Origin: Streptomyces canus 299MFChir4.1
Lineage (GTDB): Bacteria; Actinomycetota; Actinomycetes; Streptomycetales; Streptomycetaceae
Assembly (NCBI RefSeq): GCF_000383615.1
Contig: NZ_KB911583.1
Coordinates: forward strand, 293,369-357,368
DNA: 64,000 nt
Reading direction: 5' to 3'
Shown here: piece by piece, positions 55,585 through 64,000 of the stretch
Layout: each line of letters begins with the position of its first letter
Numbering within the stretch: position 1 is the stretch's first letter
Translations under genes and position numbers: made by a program
Notes under the pieces: generated by a model
The model's input: only the letters and a program-made list of their open reading frames with translations
Databases searched by the model: none
Told to the model about the DNA's origin: nothing

Positions 55585-56481
55585 ATGTCGTCGTCCCCCA
55601 CCGTGTCCCGGGTGCGGCGTCAATGGCCGCTGAGTCCCTGGCTGCTCGCCGCACCCGGGCTGCTGATCATCGGCGCGTTCATCCTGTACCCGTTCGTCTC
55701 CACGCTGGTCAACGCCTTCACCGACAAGCGCACCCTGATCCCCGGCGAGTTCGTCGGCCTCGCGAACTTCCGTGAGCTGCTGCACGACGACATGTTCTGG
55801 ATCGGGCTGCGCAACAGCACGCTGTACGTCCTCGGAGTCGTGCCCGCGCTCGTGATCCTGCCGCTGCTGCTCGCGCTGCTGGTCCAGAAGAACATCCCCG
55901 GCATCACCTTCTTCCGGTCCGCCCTCTACACCCCGGTCGTCGCGTCGATCGTCGTGGTCGGACTCATCTGGGTCTGGCTCCTCGACGAACGCGGCCTGAT
56001 CAACTCGCTGTTGGAGGCCGTCGGGGTCGGCCGGGTCGGTTTCCTGAGCGACCAGTGGCTGCTCCTGCTGAGCGCCATGGCGGTCACGGTGTGGAAGGGC
56101 CTGGGCTACTACATGATCATTTACCTGGCCGCGCTGGCCAACGTGCCGCGTGAGCTGCACGAGGCCGCCGCGGTGGACGGGGCGGGTGCCGTCCGGCGGT
56201 TCGTCACGGTGACGGTGCCCGCCGTCCGATCGACGATGGCACTCGTCGGGGCGCTGTCCTCGGTCGCCGCCTTCAAGGTGTTCTCCGAGGTCTACCTGAT
56301 GGCCGGCCCGAGCGGCGGACCGGCCGGCGAGGACACCACGCTCGTGATGCTCGTCCAGCGCACCGGCACCGGACTGACCGGCCGGGTCGGCTACGCCTCC
56401 GCGATCTCGGTCGTCGTGTTCGTCGTCACCGTCGCGCTGATGCTGCTCGTGCTGCGGGCCGATCGGAGGGCGGAGACATGA
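55585..56481 (+). CDS. ABC sugar transporter, permease 1 (MalF-like)
   Basis: A 298-residue membrane protein with six transmembrane helices. The N-terminal WLLAAPGLLIIGAFILYPF is typical for MalF/UgpA-type permeases, and the cytoplasmic EAA loop reads ELHEAAAVDGAGAVRRFVTV. It overlaps the second permease by four bases (ATGA). No ATPase is encoded in the operon; in Streptomyces a shared MsiK ATPase usually serves such importers. Confidence 0.92.
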   Translation: MSSSPTVSRVRRQWPLSPWLLAAPGLLIIGAFILYPFVSTLVNAFTDKRTLIPGEFVGLANFRELLHDDMFWIGLRNSTLYVLGVVPALVILPLLLALLVQKNIPGITFFRSALYTPVVASIVVVGLIWVWLLDERGLINSLLEAVGVGRVGFLSDQWLLLLSAMAVTVWKGLGYYMIIYLAALANVPRELHEAAAVDGAGAVRRFVTVTVPAVRSTMALVGALSSVAAFKVFSEVYLMAGPSGGPAGEDTTLVMLVQRTGTGLTGRVGYASAISVVVFVVTVALMLLVLRADRRAET

Positions 56482-57311
56482 CCACCCGCGTCCGTAAGGG
56501 CGAACTGCTGCTGAGATACGTCCTGTTGCTCGCCGTCCTCGCCCTGACCATCGGCCCCTTCCTCTGGCAGCTGTCGACCTCGCTCAAGGGCCCCACGGAG
56601 GACATCTACAGCTCGCCGCCGTCCTTCCTCCCCCGGCATCCGACCCTGCACAACTACGAGCGGGTCGCCGACACCATCCCCGTCTGGGACTACGCCTTCA
56701 ACTCGCTGAAGGTCGCCACCGCCAACGTCGTGACCAACTGCGCCGGTTCGGCACTCGCCGGCTACGCCCTGGCCCGACTGCGCTACCGCGGCCGCCGGGC
56801 GGCCACCCTCGCCTTCGTCCTGGCGATGCTCGTGCCCGTGGAGGGCATCATCATCGCCCAGTTCACCACCATGCGGGAGCTCGGCCTCAACAACACCCTG
56901 GTCGGCGTGGTCCTGCCGGGCTGCGTCGGCGCCATGAACGTCCTGCTGATGCGCAACGCCTTCCTCAACCTGCCGTACGAGATCGAGGAGGCCGCCTACG
57001 TCGACGGCGCCAACGTCTGGCAGCGGTTCCTGCGGATCGCGCTGCCGTCGGTGAAGGGGACGGTGGCCGTCGTCGCGATCTTCGCCTTCATGGGCGCCTG
57101 GGACGACTTCCTGTGGCCGCTGATCGTGCTGAGCGACCCGTCGAAGTTCACACTGACCATCGGCCTCAACTATCTGCACGGCACCTTCGCAGGCGACGAA
57201 CGGCTCGTCGCCGCGGGCACGGTCATCGCCGTGGCCCCGCTGATCGCCCTCTTCGCCGGCCTCCAGCGGTACTTCTTCCGCGGGGTGGGCGAGGGGGCGG
57301 TGAAGGGCTGA
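56478..57311 (+). CDS. ABC sugar transporter, permease 2 (MalG-like)
   Basis: A 277-residue permease with six helices. The EAA loop is EIEEAAYVDGANVWQRFLRI, and the start VLLLAVLALTIGPFLWQLST matches MalG/UgpE proteins. It pairs with the preceding permease to form the membrane channel. Confidence 0.92.
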   Translation: MTTRVRKGELLLRYVLLLAVLALTIGPFLWQLSTSLKGPTEDIYSSPPSFLPRHPTLHNYERVADTIPVWDYAFNSLKVATANVVTNCAGSALAGYALARLRYRGRRAATLAFVLAMLVPVEGIIIAQFTTMRELGLNNTLVGVVLPGCVGAMNVLLMRNAFLNLPYEIEEAAYVDGANVWQRFLRIALPSVKGTVAVVAIFAFMGAWDDFLWPLIVLSDPSKFTLTIGLNYLHGTFAGDERLVAAGTVIAVAPLIALFAGLQRYFFRGVGEGAVKG

Positions 57312-57342
57312 ATCCCAGCCCCGCGTCTGACAAGGACTCCGC

Positions 57343-58590
57343 ATGCCTGCTGCCGTGCGCTTCGGCGTCAACTACACCCCGAGCGTCGGATGGTTCCACC
57401 ACTGGCTCGACTTCGACCTGGACGCCGTCCGCGCCGACCTCGACTCGATCGCCGCCCTGGGCCTCGACCACATCCGGGTCTTCCCGCTGTGGCCGTACTT
57501 CCAGCCGAACCGCACCCTGATCCGGGAGCGTGCCGTCACGGATCTCGTACGGCTCGTCGACGCCGCCGCCGAGCGCGGTCTCGACGTCAACGTGGACGGT
57601 CTGCAAGGGCACCTGAGCAGCTTCGACTTCCTGCCGGCCTGGACGAGGACCTGGCACCGCCGCAACCTCTTCACCGACCCGGAGGTCATCGAAGGCCAGG
57701 CCGCCTATCTGCGCACGCTGGCGGCGGCGCTGGCGGACAGCCCCGCCTTCCTCGGCATGACCCTCGGCAACGAGGTCAACCAGTTCTCCGCGGCGCCCCA
57801 TCCCGACCCCGACCCGGCCACGTCCGGGCAGATCGACGCCTGGCTCACCCGCATGCTGGCCGCCTGTGAGGAAGGGGCGCCCGGGCGGCTGCACCTGCAC
57901 GCCGAGTACGACGCCACCTGGTACCAGGACGACCAGCCCTTCACCCCCGCCCAGGCCGCCCGCCACGGCGCTGTCACCGCCGTGCACTCCTGGGTCTTCA
58001 ACGGCACCGCCCAGCGCCACGGCCGCACCTCCGTCCAGAGCGAGCACCACGCGGCCTACCTCGTCGAGCTGAGCAAGGCCTGGGCCGAGGACCCGCACCG
58101 GCCGGTCTGGCTCCAGGAGGTCGGCGCGCCCGCGCCGCTGGTCCCGCCCGAGCACGCCGCCGCCTTCACCGAGGCGACCGTGGCCAACGTCCTGGACTGT
58201 CCCGACCTGTGGGGCGTCACCTGGTGGTGTTCCCACGACGTGTCCCGGGACCTGGCCGACTTCCCCGAACTGGAGTACGGACTGGGCCTGTTGACCAACG
58301 ACCGGCAACCGAAGGACACGGCCCGGGTGCTGGAGCGGGCGGCACGCGCCGGCTCCACCGCTCCGGAACGGCGTACGACAGCCCTGGTCGTCCCCGCCGA
58401 CCCCGGCTCCCGCTCGCTGTGCGCGCCCGGCGGCCCGGTCTACGAGGCCTACTTCCGGCTGGTCGCGGACGGCGCCCGCCCCACCACCGTCCTCGACACC
58501 CGTGCCGCCGACCGGGAGCACCTGTCCGCGCGCGGGATCACCGAGGTCGTCACCTCCGATCAGGTACTCCCACCCCACCAGGACCACTAG
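57343..58590 (+). CDS. GH5_18-like beta-mannosidase (intracellular)
   Basis: A 415-residue TIM-barrel enzyme without a signal peptide, so cytoplasmic. The barrel opens FGVNYTPSVGWFHHWLDFD and continues LDHIRVFPLWPYFQPN. The acid/base Glu144 is in LGNEVNQF and the nucleophile Glu259 in WLQEVGAP. The pattern fits the GH5 subfamily 18, whose characterised members in bifidobacteria cleave the Man-beta-1,4-GlcNAc core of N-glycans. Its place between the importer and GH85/GH38 enzymes supports that activity, making mannose and GlcNAc available inside the cell. Confidence 0.8.
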   Translation: MPAAVRFGVNYTPSVGWFHHWLDFDLDAVRADLDSIAALGLDHIRVFPLWPYFQPNRTLIRERAVTDLVRLVDAAAERGLDVNVDGLQGHLSSFDFLPAWTRTWHRRNLFTDPEVIEGQAAYLRTLAAALADSPAFLGMTLGNEVNQFSAAPHPDPDPATSGQIDAWLTRMLAACEEGAPGRLHLHAEYDATWYQDDQPFTPAQAARHGAVTAVHSWVFNGTAQRHGRTSVQSEHHAAYLVELSKAWAEDPHRPVWLQEVGAPAPLVPPEHAAAFTEATVANVLDCPDLWGVTWWCSHDVSRDLADFPELEYGLGLLTNDRQPKDTARVLERAARAGSTAPERRTTALVVPADPGSRSLCAPGGPVYEAYFRLVADGARPTTVLDTRAADREHLSARGITEVVTSDQVLPPHQDH

Positions 58591-58603
58591 GAGGCACCCG
58601 CTC

Positions 58604-60595
58604 GTGAACCCCACCAGACGCACGGTTCTGCTCGCCGCGACCGCGGCGGCGGTGCTGCCCGCGCTGCCCGCGAAGGCGGCGACGGCGACCGCGCTCCAGC
58701 CGTACGCCACCTACTGGTACCCGGACTCCCTGCCCTCCGGCAGCCCCGGCCCCGGCATCACCTGGCGCAGCCTCAAGGCGTGGCGGGCGGCCGACGACGC
58801 AGACCTCGCCTTCAACGCGGCCTCCGTGCCGCTCGCCGCCCGCTTCACCCCGACGCCCGCGAACCCGACGGCACGCGCGGGCCAGGCCCGCATCCAGTCG
58901 CTGGTCTCCTTCGGGCCCACGGCGGGCAACCCCTCGCAGGGCTCGGCGACCTCCGACTACTACGCCTTCGGGCACTGGGCCTACGTCGACGAACTGGTCT
59001 TCTGGGGCGGCTCGTCCGGCGAAGGGCTGATCCTCGCGCCGAACGCCCCGATCGTGGACGCGGCCCACCGCCACGGCGTGCCCGTCCTCGGCAACGTCTT
59101 CCTGCCGCCGGTCGCCTACGGCGGACAGCTGCGGTGGACGCGTGACCTGGTGCAGAAGGACGCGGCCGGCCGGTACCCACTGGCGGCTCAACTCGTCGCG
59201 GTCGCCACGGCGTACGGCTTCGACGGATGGTTCGTCAACGCGGAGACCGGCGGAGGGGACGCCGCGCTCGGGGCGGACATGCTCGGATTCGTACGGGAGT
59301 TGAAGTCCCTCTCCGCCGCGAAGGGACAGCGGGTCACCTGGTACGACTCGATGACCGTGAACGGGACGGTGAGCTGGCAGGGCGCGCTGAACAGCCGCAA
59401 CCAGGCGTTCTTCGAGACCGCGGACGACCTGTTCGTCGACTTCCGGTGGACGGCGGCCGGTCTGGCGTCCTCGGGCACGCTGGCCCGGCAACTGGGTCGC
59501 AGCCGCTACGCGTTGTGGGCGGGCCTGGACGTGGAGGCGGGCGGCTGGAACACGTCCGAGAACTGGGACGCGATCGTGCCCCGGGACCGGGCCCATGTGA
59601 CCTCGATCGGGCTGTACCGGCCGGAGTGGACCCGCAACCACCTGCCCTCGGACCAGCGGGCACCGGAGAACTTCCACGCGGCCGACGACCGTTTCTGGAC
59701 GGGGGTGTCCCTCGATCCCTCACGGCCGGACGAGACGGACGGCTGGCGGGCTCCGGCGGTGTCGGTCGCGGACCGGTCGACGGTCACCGCGCTGCCGTTC
59801 GCGAGCGTGTTCAACACCGGCCACGGGCTGCGGTGGTACGAGGAGGGGGCCGTCACGTCGGAGACGGCGTGGAACCACCTCGGGCTGCAGGACCGGCTGC
59901 CGTCGCGGCGGTGGGTGGTGCGGACGGACGGATCGCGGCCGGCCGTCTCCTTCGACTTCGCGGACGCCTGGCGGGGCGGCAGCAGCGTGCTCGCGGCCGG
60001 TGCGCTGGACGCGCCGGTCACGGTGGACCTGTACACGGCCCGGCTGCCGATCAGCGGTGACACGGTGGTCGAGCTCACCCACCGGACGGACGAGGGCGAG
60101 GTGGGCGTCGAGCTCGCCGTGGCCACCGCGGAGCCGGGCGCGCCGGGGGCGACACCGCCGTACACCTTTCTCCCGGTGACCACCGGTGACGGCTGGCGGA
60201 CCTCGACCGTACGGCTCACCGGCCTCGCCGGGTCCGTCCACGCACTCGGAGTACGGCTCACCGGCACCGGGCCGGTGAAGTGGCGGCTCGGCGGACTCGC
60301 CGTGTACGACACGCGCCGCACCCCCTGCCCGCCCTCCGGGCTGCGCGTCACCGCGGCCTCGGGCGGCGACCTGCGTCTGGCCTGGAACCCCGCACCCGGC
60401 GCCGTGCGCCACTACACCCTGCACCGGCTCCTGCCCGACGGCAGCCGGCGCTTCCTCGGCGGCACTTGCCAGCGGGCCTGGTTCGTCGCCGGCCTCCGGC
60501 CCGAACAGGGCGAGCGGCAGGCACGGTTGGAGCTGCGTGCCGTGGGGGAGCTGTACACCTCGTCGGACCCTGTGACCGTCACCCATCCCTGGTGA
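58604..60595 (+). CDS. Secreted GH85 endo-beta-N-acetylglucosaminidase
   Basis: A 663-residue secreted enzyme. A signal with two arginines (TRRTVLLAATAAAVLPALPA) is followed by the GH85 barrel. The catalytic Asn212-x-Glu214 pair is in DGWFVNAETGG, as in EndoA-like enzymes, with QPYATYWYPDSLPSGSPGPG and RNQAFFETADDLFVDFRWT nearby. Beta-sandwich domains close the protein, ending near a fibronectin-like segment (CPPSGLRVTAASGGDLRLAW). It cuts between the two core GlcNAc residues of N-linked glycans. The GTG at 58604 follows AGGAGG. Confidence 0.88.
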   Translation: MNPTRRTVLLAATAAAVLPALPAKAATATALQPYATYWYPDSLPSGSPGPGITWRSLKAWRAADDADLAFNAASVPLAARFTPTPANPTARAGQARIQSLVSFGPTAGNPSQGSATSDYYAFGHWAYVDELVFWGGSSGEGLILAPNAPIVDAAHRHGVPVLGNVFLPPVAYGGQLRWTRDLVQKDAAGRYPLAAQLVAVATAYGFDGWFVNAETGGGDAALGADMLGFVRELKSLSAAKGQRVTWYDSMTVNGTVSWQGALNSRNQAFFETADDLFVDFRWTAAGLASSGTLARQLGRSRYALWAGLDVEAGGWNTSENWDAIVPRDRAHVTSIGLYRPEWTRNHLPSDQRAPENFHAADDRFWTGVSLDPSRPDETDGWRAPAVSVADRSTVTALPFASVFNTGHGLRWYEEGAVTSETAWNHLGLQDRLPSRRWVVRTDGSRPAVSFDFADAWRGGSSVLAAGALDAPVTVDLYTARLPISGDTVVELTHRTDEGEVGVELAVATAEPGAPGATPPYTFLPVTTGDGWRTSTVRLTGLAGSVHALGVRLTGTGPVKWRLGGLAVYDTRRTPCPPSGLRVTAASGGDLRLAWNPAPGAVRHYTLHRLLPDGSRRFLGGTCQRAWFVAGLRPEQGERQARLELRAVGELYTSSDPVTVTHPW

Positions 60596-60645
60596 CCCCG
60601 TGACCCGTCCCTGGTAACCCCCCGGACCCTTGGAGAGCACCCCGC

Positions 60646-63600
60646 ATGCATGACGACCGCAGCCTGGTCGAAGCCCGCCTCAAGCGCGTCCTCGACGAGC
60701 GCATCCGCCCCGCCGTGTACCCCGAGTCCGTGCCGCTGGAGGTGGCGGTGTGGCACGCGCCCGACGAGCCGGTGCCCGTCGCCGAGGGCCTGGCCGCCGA
60801 GCCGGAGCCCATCGCCGTGGGAGCCCGCTGGGGCGCTCCCTGGGGCACCAGCTGGTTCCGCGTCACCGGGACCGTCCCCGAGGAGTGGGCCGGGAGGACC
60901 GTGGAGGCGCTCCTGGACCTCGGCTTCGACGAGAACATGCCCGGCTTCCAGTGCGAGGGCCTGGTCTACCGGCCCGACGGCACCCCGGTGAAGGGGCTCA
61001 ACCCGCGCAACCAGTGGGTGCGGATCGGCGCGCCCGTCGAGGGCGGCGAGGAGGTGCGCCTGCACATCGAGGCCGCCTCCAACCCCGTCATCCTCGACTA
61101 CCACCCCTTCCTGCCCACGCGGTTGGGCGACAAGGAGACCGCGGGCAGCGAGCCGCAGTACCGGCTGGCACGCATGGACCTCGCCGTCCTGGACGAGACG
61201 GTGTGGCAGCTGGTGCTCGACCTGGAGGTGCTCGGCGAGCTGATGGCCGAGCTGCCGGTGGAGTCGGCGCGCCGCTGGGAGATCCTGCGGGCGGTGGAGA
61301 GGGCGCTGGACGCCCTGGACCTCCAGGACGTGGGCGGCACGGCGGCGCAGGCCCGCGTACGGCTGGAGACGGTCCTGTCCGAGCCCGCCGTCCCCTCCGC
61401 GCACCGCATCAGTGCCGTGGGCCACGCGCACATCGACTCGGCGTGGCTGTGGCCGCTGCGCGAGACCGTCCGCAAGGTCGCCAGGACCACCTCCAACATG
61501 ACCGCGCTGCTCGACGACGAGCCGGAGTTCGTGTTCGCCATGTCCCAGGCCCAGCAGTGGGCCTGGGTGCGCGACCACCGGCCCGAGGTGTGGGCGCGGG
61601 TGAAGAAGGCGGTGGCCGACGGGCGGTTCGTGCCCGCCGGCGGCATGTGGGTGGAGTCGGACACCAACATGCCCGGCTCGGAGGCGATGGCCCGCCAGTT
61701 CGTGCACGGCAAGCGGTTCTTCCTCGACGAGTTCGGCATCGAGAACGAGGAGGCGTGGCTGCCCGACACGTTCGGCTTCGCGGCCGGACTGCCCCAGATC
61801 ATCAAGGCGGCCGGTTCCAAGTGGCTGCTGACACAGAAGATCTCCTGGTCGCAGACGAACAAGTTCCCGCACCACACCTTCCGGTGGGAGGGCATCGACG
61901 GAACACGGATCTTCACCCACTTCCCGCCCGTCGACACCTACAACTGCTCCATGAAGGGCAGCGAAATCGCCCACGGGGCACGGAACTTCAAGGACAAGGG
62001 GGTCGCCCGGCACTCCCTCGCCCCCACCGGCTGGGGTGACGGGGGCGGCGGCACCACCCGGGAGATGATCGCCAAGGCGGCCCGGCTGCGCGACCTCGAA
62101 GGGTCGGCGACCGTGGCCTGGGAGACCCCGGCGGAGTTCTTCACCAAGGCCGAGGCCGAGTACCCCGAACCGCCCGTCTGGGTCGGCGAGCTGTACCTCG
62201 AACTCCACCGCGCCACCCTCACCAGCCAGGCGAGGACCAAGCAGGGCAACCGCCGCAGCGAGCACCTCCTGCGCGAGGCCGAGCTGTGGGCGGCGACGGC
62301 GGCCGTACGGACGGGATTCCCCTACCCGTACGAGGAGTTGGACCGCATCTGGAAGACCGTGCTGCTGCACCAGTTCCACGACATCCTGCCGGGGTCCTCC
62401 ATCGCCTGGGTGCACCGGGAGGCGCGGCGCACGTACGAGCGGCTCGCGGTCGAGCTGAACGGCATGATCGACGCGGCCCAGCGCGCGCTGGCGGGGGAGG
62501 GGACACGGGATCTGCTCTTCAACTCCGCACCCCACGGCCGGGGCGGAGTCGCGGCGGGCGGCGCCGGAACCGCGGTCGTCGCGGGGCGGACGACGGTGAC
62601 CGGGCGCCCCGGCGGCGGCCACGTCCTGGACAACGGCGTCCTGCGGGTCGAGATCGACGCGCGGGGCCTGGTCGTCTCCGCGTACGACATCGAGGCCGAC
62701 CGGGAGACCATCGCACCGGGGCAGGCGGGCAACCTTCTCCAACTCCACCCGGACTTCCCGAACATGTGGGACGCCTGGGACGTGGACGAGTTCTACCGCA
62801 ACACCGTCACCGACCTCACCGAAGTGGACGAGCTGGTCGCGGAGGACGGAGGCGTGCGGATCACCCGCGCCTTCGGCTCCTCCCGCGTCACCCAGATCCT
62901 GTCCCTGGCTCCGGACGAGGGCAGGCTGCTCATCGACACGGAAGTGGACTGGCACGAGACGGAGAAGTTCCTGAAGCTCGCCTTCCCGCTCGACGTGCAC
63001 GCCGAACGGTACGCGTCGGAGACGCAGTTCGGGCACTTCCACCGGTCCACGCACACCAACACGTCCTGGGAGGCGGCGAAGTTCGAGGCCTGCAACCACC
63101 GCTTCGTGCACCTGGAGGAACCCGGCTGGGGCGTGGCGATCGTCAACGACTCGACGTACGGCCACGACGTGACCCGAACCGTGCGCACGGACGGCGACCG
63201 GGGTACGACCACCACGGTCCGGGCGTCGCTGCTGCGCGCCCCGCGGTTCCCCGACCCGGAGACCGATCATGGCGTCCACCGCTTCCGGCACGCGCTGGTG
63301 CCGGGAGCCGGCATCGGGGACGCGGTGCGGGAGGGGTGGCGGATCAATCTGCCGGAGCGGTCCGTACGGGGTTCCCAGGAGGTCGCGCCTCTGGTGACCG
63401 TCGACCAGGACGCCGTCGTCGTCACCGCGGTCAAGCTGGCCGACGACGGCAGCGGGGACGTGGTGGTCCGCTTCCACGAGGCCCACGGCGGCCGGGTCCG
63501 GGCCACACTCACGGCCGGGTTCGAGGTGGCCGGGGTCACGGCGACGGATCTGCTGGAGCGACCGCTGACCGACGCGCCCTCGCTGCGCAGCGAGGGGAGC

Positions 63601-63660
63601 GAAGTGTCGTTGCGGCTGCGGCCGTTCGAGCTGGTCACGCTGCGGTTCGCCAGGGCCTGA
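60646..63660 (+). CDS. GH38 alpha-mannosidase (intracellular)
   Basis: A 1004-residue alpha-mannosidase without a signal peptide. The zinc site is GHAHIDSAWLWPLRET (His262, Asp264) and the nucleophile is Asp374 in WLPDTFGF. A long N-terminal beta domain and the C-terminal beta-sandwich region (LLFNSAPHGRGGVA; EVDWHETEKFLKLAFPLDV) are intact. It removes alpha-linked mannose from imported high-mannose chains. It is the last gene of the operon; the 50-base gap before it holds a direct repeat (CCATCCCTGGTGACCCC and CCGTCCCTGGTAACCCC). A strong terminator follows. Confidence 0.92.
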   Translation: MHDDRSLVEARLKRVLDERIRPAVYPESVPLEVAVWHAPDEPVPVAEGLAAEPEPIAVGARWGAPWGTSWFRVTGTVPEEWAGRTVEALLDLGFDENMPGFQCEGLVYRPDGTPVKGLNPRNQWVRIGAPVEGGEEVRLHIEAASNPVILDYHPFLPTRLGDKETAGSEPQYRLARMDLAVLDETVWQLVLDLEVLGELMAELPVESARRWEILRAVERALDALDLQDVGGTAAQARVRLETVLSEPAVPSAHRISAVGHAHIDSAWLWPLRETVRKVARTTSNMTALLDDEPEFVFAMSQAQQWAWVRDHRPEVWARVKKAVADGRFVPAGGMWVESDTNMPGSEAMARQFVHGKRFFLDEFGIENEEAWLPDTFGFAAGLPQIIKAAGSKWLLTQKISWSQTNKFPHHTFRWEGIDGTRIFTHFPPVDTYNCSMKGSEIAHGARNFKDKGVARHSLAPTGWGDGGGGTTREMIAKAARLRDLEGSATVAWETPAEFFTKAEAEYPEPPVWVGELYLELHRATLTSQARTKQGNRRSEHLLREAELWAATAAVRTGFPYPYEELDRIWKTVLLHQFHDILPGSSIAWVHREARRTYERLAVELNGMIDAAQRALAGEGTRDLLFNSAPHGRGGVAAGGAGTAVVAGRTTVTGRPGGGHVLDNGVLRVEIDARGLVVSAYDIEADRETIAPGQAGNLLQLHPDFPNMWDAWDVDEFYRNTVTDLTEVDELVAEDGGVRITRAFGSSRVTQILSLAPDEGRLLIDTEVDWHETEKFLKLAFPLDVHAERYASETQFGHFHRSTHTNTSWEAAKFEACNHRFVHLEEPGWGVAIVNDSTYGHDVTRTVRTDGDRGTTTTVRASLLRAPRFPDPETDHGVHRFRHALVPGAGIGDAVREGWRINLPERSVRGSQEVAPLVTVDQDAVVVTAVKLADDGSGDVVVRFHEAHGGRVRATLTAGFEVAGVTATDLLERPLTDAPSLRSEGSEVSLRLRPFELVTLRFARA

Positions 63661-63665
63661 GTCCC

Positions 63666-63699
63666 GGGTGAGGGGGCGGGAAGACCCGCTCCCTCACCC
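63666..63699 (+). terminator. Terminator after N-glycan operon
   Basis: GGGTGAGGGGGCGGG/CCCGCTCCCTCACCC forms a 15-base stem (one G-U pair) with an AAGA loop, five bases after the GH38 stop. Confidence 0.75.
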
Positions 63700-63744
63700 G
63701 ATGAGCAGATCCCCTCGCACCGTGAACCGCGGCCTCCCCCTCGG

Positions 63745-64000
63745 TCACGCCCCGAGCTGCGCCCGCAGCCACTCCTCCACCTCGCCGACGTGCGCGGCGG
63801 CCGCCGCCCGGGCCGCCTCCGGGTCGTGCGCGACCAGGGCCCGGTGGATCGCCGCGTGCTCGCGCCGGGTGCGCTCGAAGGCGCCCTCCTCCTGATAGCC
63901 GCGCCAGACCCGGGCCCGGAAGGTGCGGGAGGACAGGCCCTCCAGGATCGCCGCCATCGTGTCGTTGCCGGCGGCCACCGCGATCTCCCGGTGGAAGGCC
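63745..64000 (-). CDS. GntR/FCD-domain regulator (partial, window edge)
   Basis: The C-terminal 85 residues of a gene that runs off the right edge. AFHREIAVAAGNDTMAAILE and AIHRALVAHDPEAARAAAAA are the FCD effector-domain signatures (metal-binding His and D/N positions) of FadR-type GntR regulators. The DNA-binding N-terminus is outside the window. It converges on the N-glycan operon and may control the gene block to the right. Confidence 0.85.
   Translation of the reverse strand, partial: AFHREIAVAAGNDTMAAILEGLSSRTFRARVWRGYQEEGAFERTRREHAAIHRALVAHDPEAARAAAAAHVGEVEEWLRAQLGA

Noticed and set aside
60412-63486. A 1024-codon minus-strand open frame opposite GH38
   Set aside because: No motifs; it mirrors codon bias of the GH38 gene, whose active-site residues are intact.

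Overview
The window reads as chromosome of a Streptomyces species. The support is very high G+C with strong third-position bias, GTG and TTG starts, and a gene set typical of the genus: a wax ester/DGAT acyltransferase, an Rpf-LysM-M23 wall hydrolase, actinobacterial GlgA and GlgC, TetR/LacI/GntR regulators and many secreted glycoside hydrolases. No rRNA, tRNA, CRISPR array, transposase or integrase was found.

Left part (1-25 kb). Intact genes are an FAD oxidoreductase, a YbhN-type membrane protein, an ABC exporter, a DUF2071 pair, two TetR regulators, a complete P450-ferredoxin-ferredoxin reductase operon with operator-like repeats, a UvrA2-like ATPase, an NAD(P)-binding protein, an aldehyde dehydrogenase, a DUF2267 protein, panD and a GNAT protein. 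Among them lie at least ten broken or truncated genes: PP2C phosphatase, TetR, AraC, alpha/beta hydrolase, P450, Hsp20, thioredoxin, ATP-dependent DNA ligase, luciferase-like monooxygenase and an XRE/ScfR-type regulator. This is an accessory region in decay. A patch of tandem repeats (24.5-25.0 kb) and a twin hairpin close it.

Middle (25-43 kb). This is a more conserved block: gnd, the cell-wall hydrolase, a DMT transporter, a FhuF-like 2Fe-2S protein, glgA-glgC, a cupin, a secreted PA14-GH2 glycosidase with a palindromic operator and a TTA codon, the wax ester synthase, two SDRs, small proteins, a GNAT and an amidase.

Right part (43-64 kb). This part is devoted to glycans and conflict. Secreted GH20 and GH29 enzymes (hexosaminidase, fucosidase) come first, then two more pseudogenes. 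Next is a minus-strand unit of a LacI regulator, a TRYPCO1 (CU044_2847-like) protein and a very large trypsin-NACHT-repeat protein that carries a single-base frameshift. Divergent from LacI is an N-glycan operon: sugar ABC importer (binding lipoprotein and two permeases), GH5_18-like beta-mannosidase, secreted GH85 endo-beta-N-acetylglucosaminidase and GH38 alpha-mannosidase. The likely logic is that GH85 cuts N-glycans from glycoproteins outside the cell, the ABC system imports them, and the signal-less GH38 and GH5_18 enzymes trim them inside. GH20 and GH29 would remove antennae and fucose. LacI, with CTAATG..CATTAG operators between it and the operon, is the probable switch. The window ends inside a GntR/FCD regulator.

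The most noteworthy system is the trypsin-NACHT/TRYPCO1 pair, a predicted immune or cell-suicide module placed directly behind the glycan regulator.
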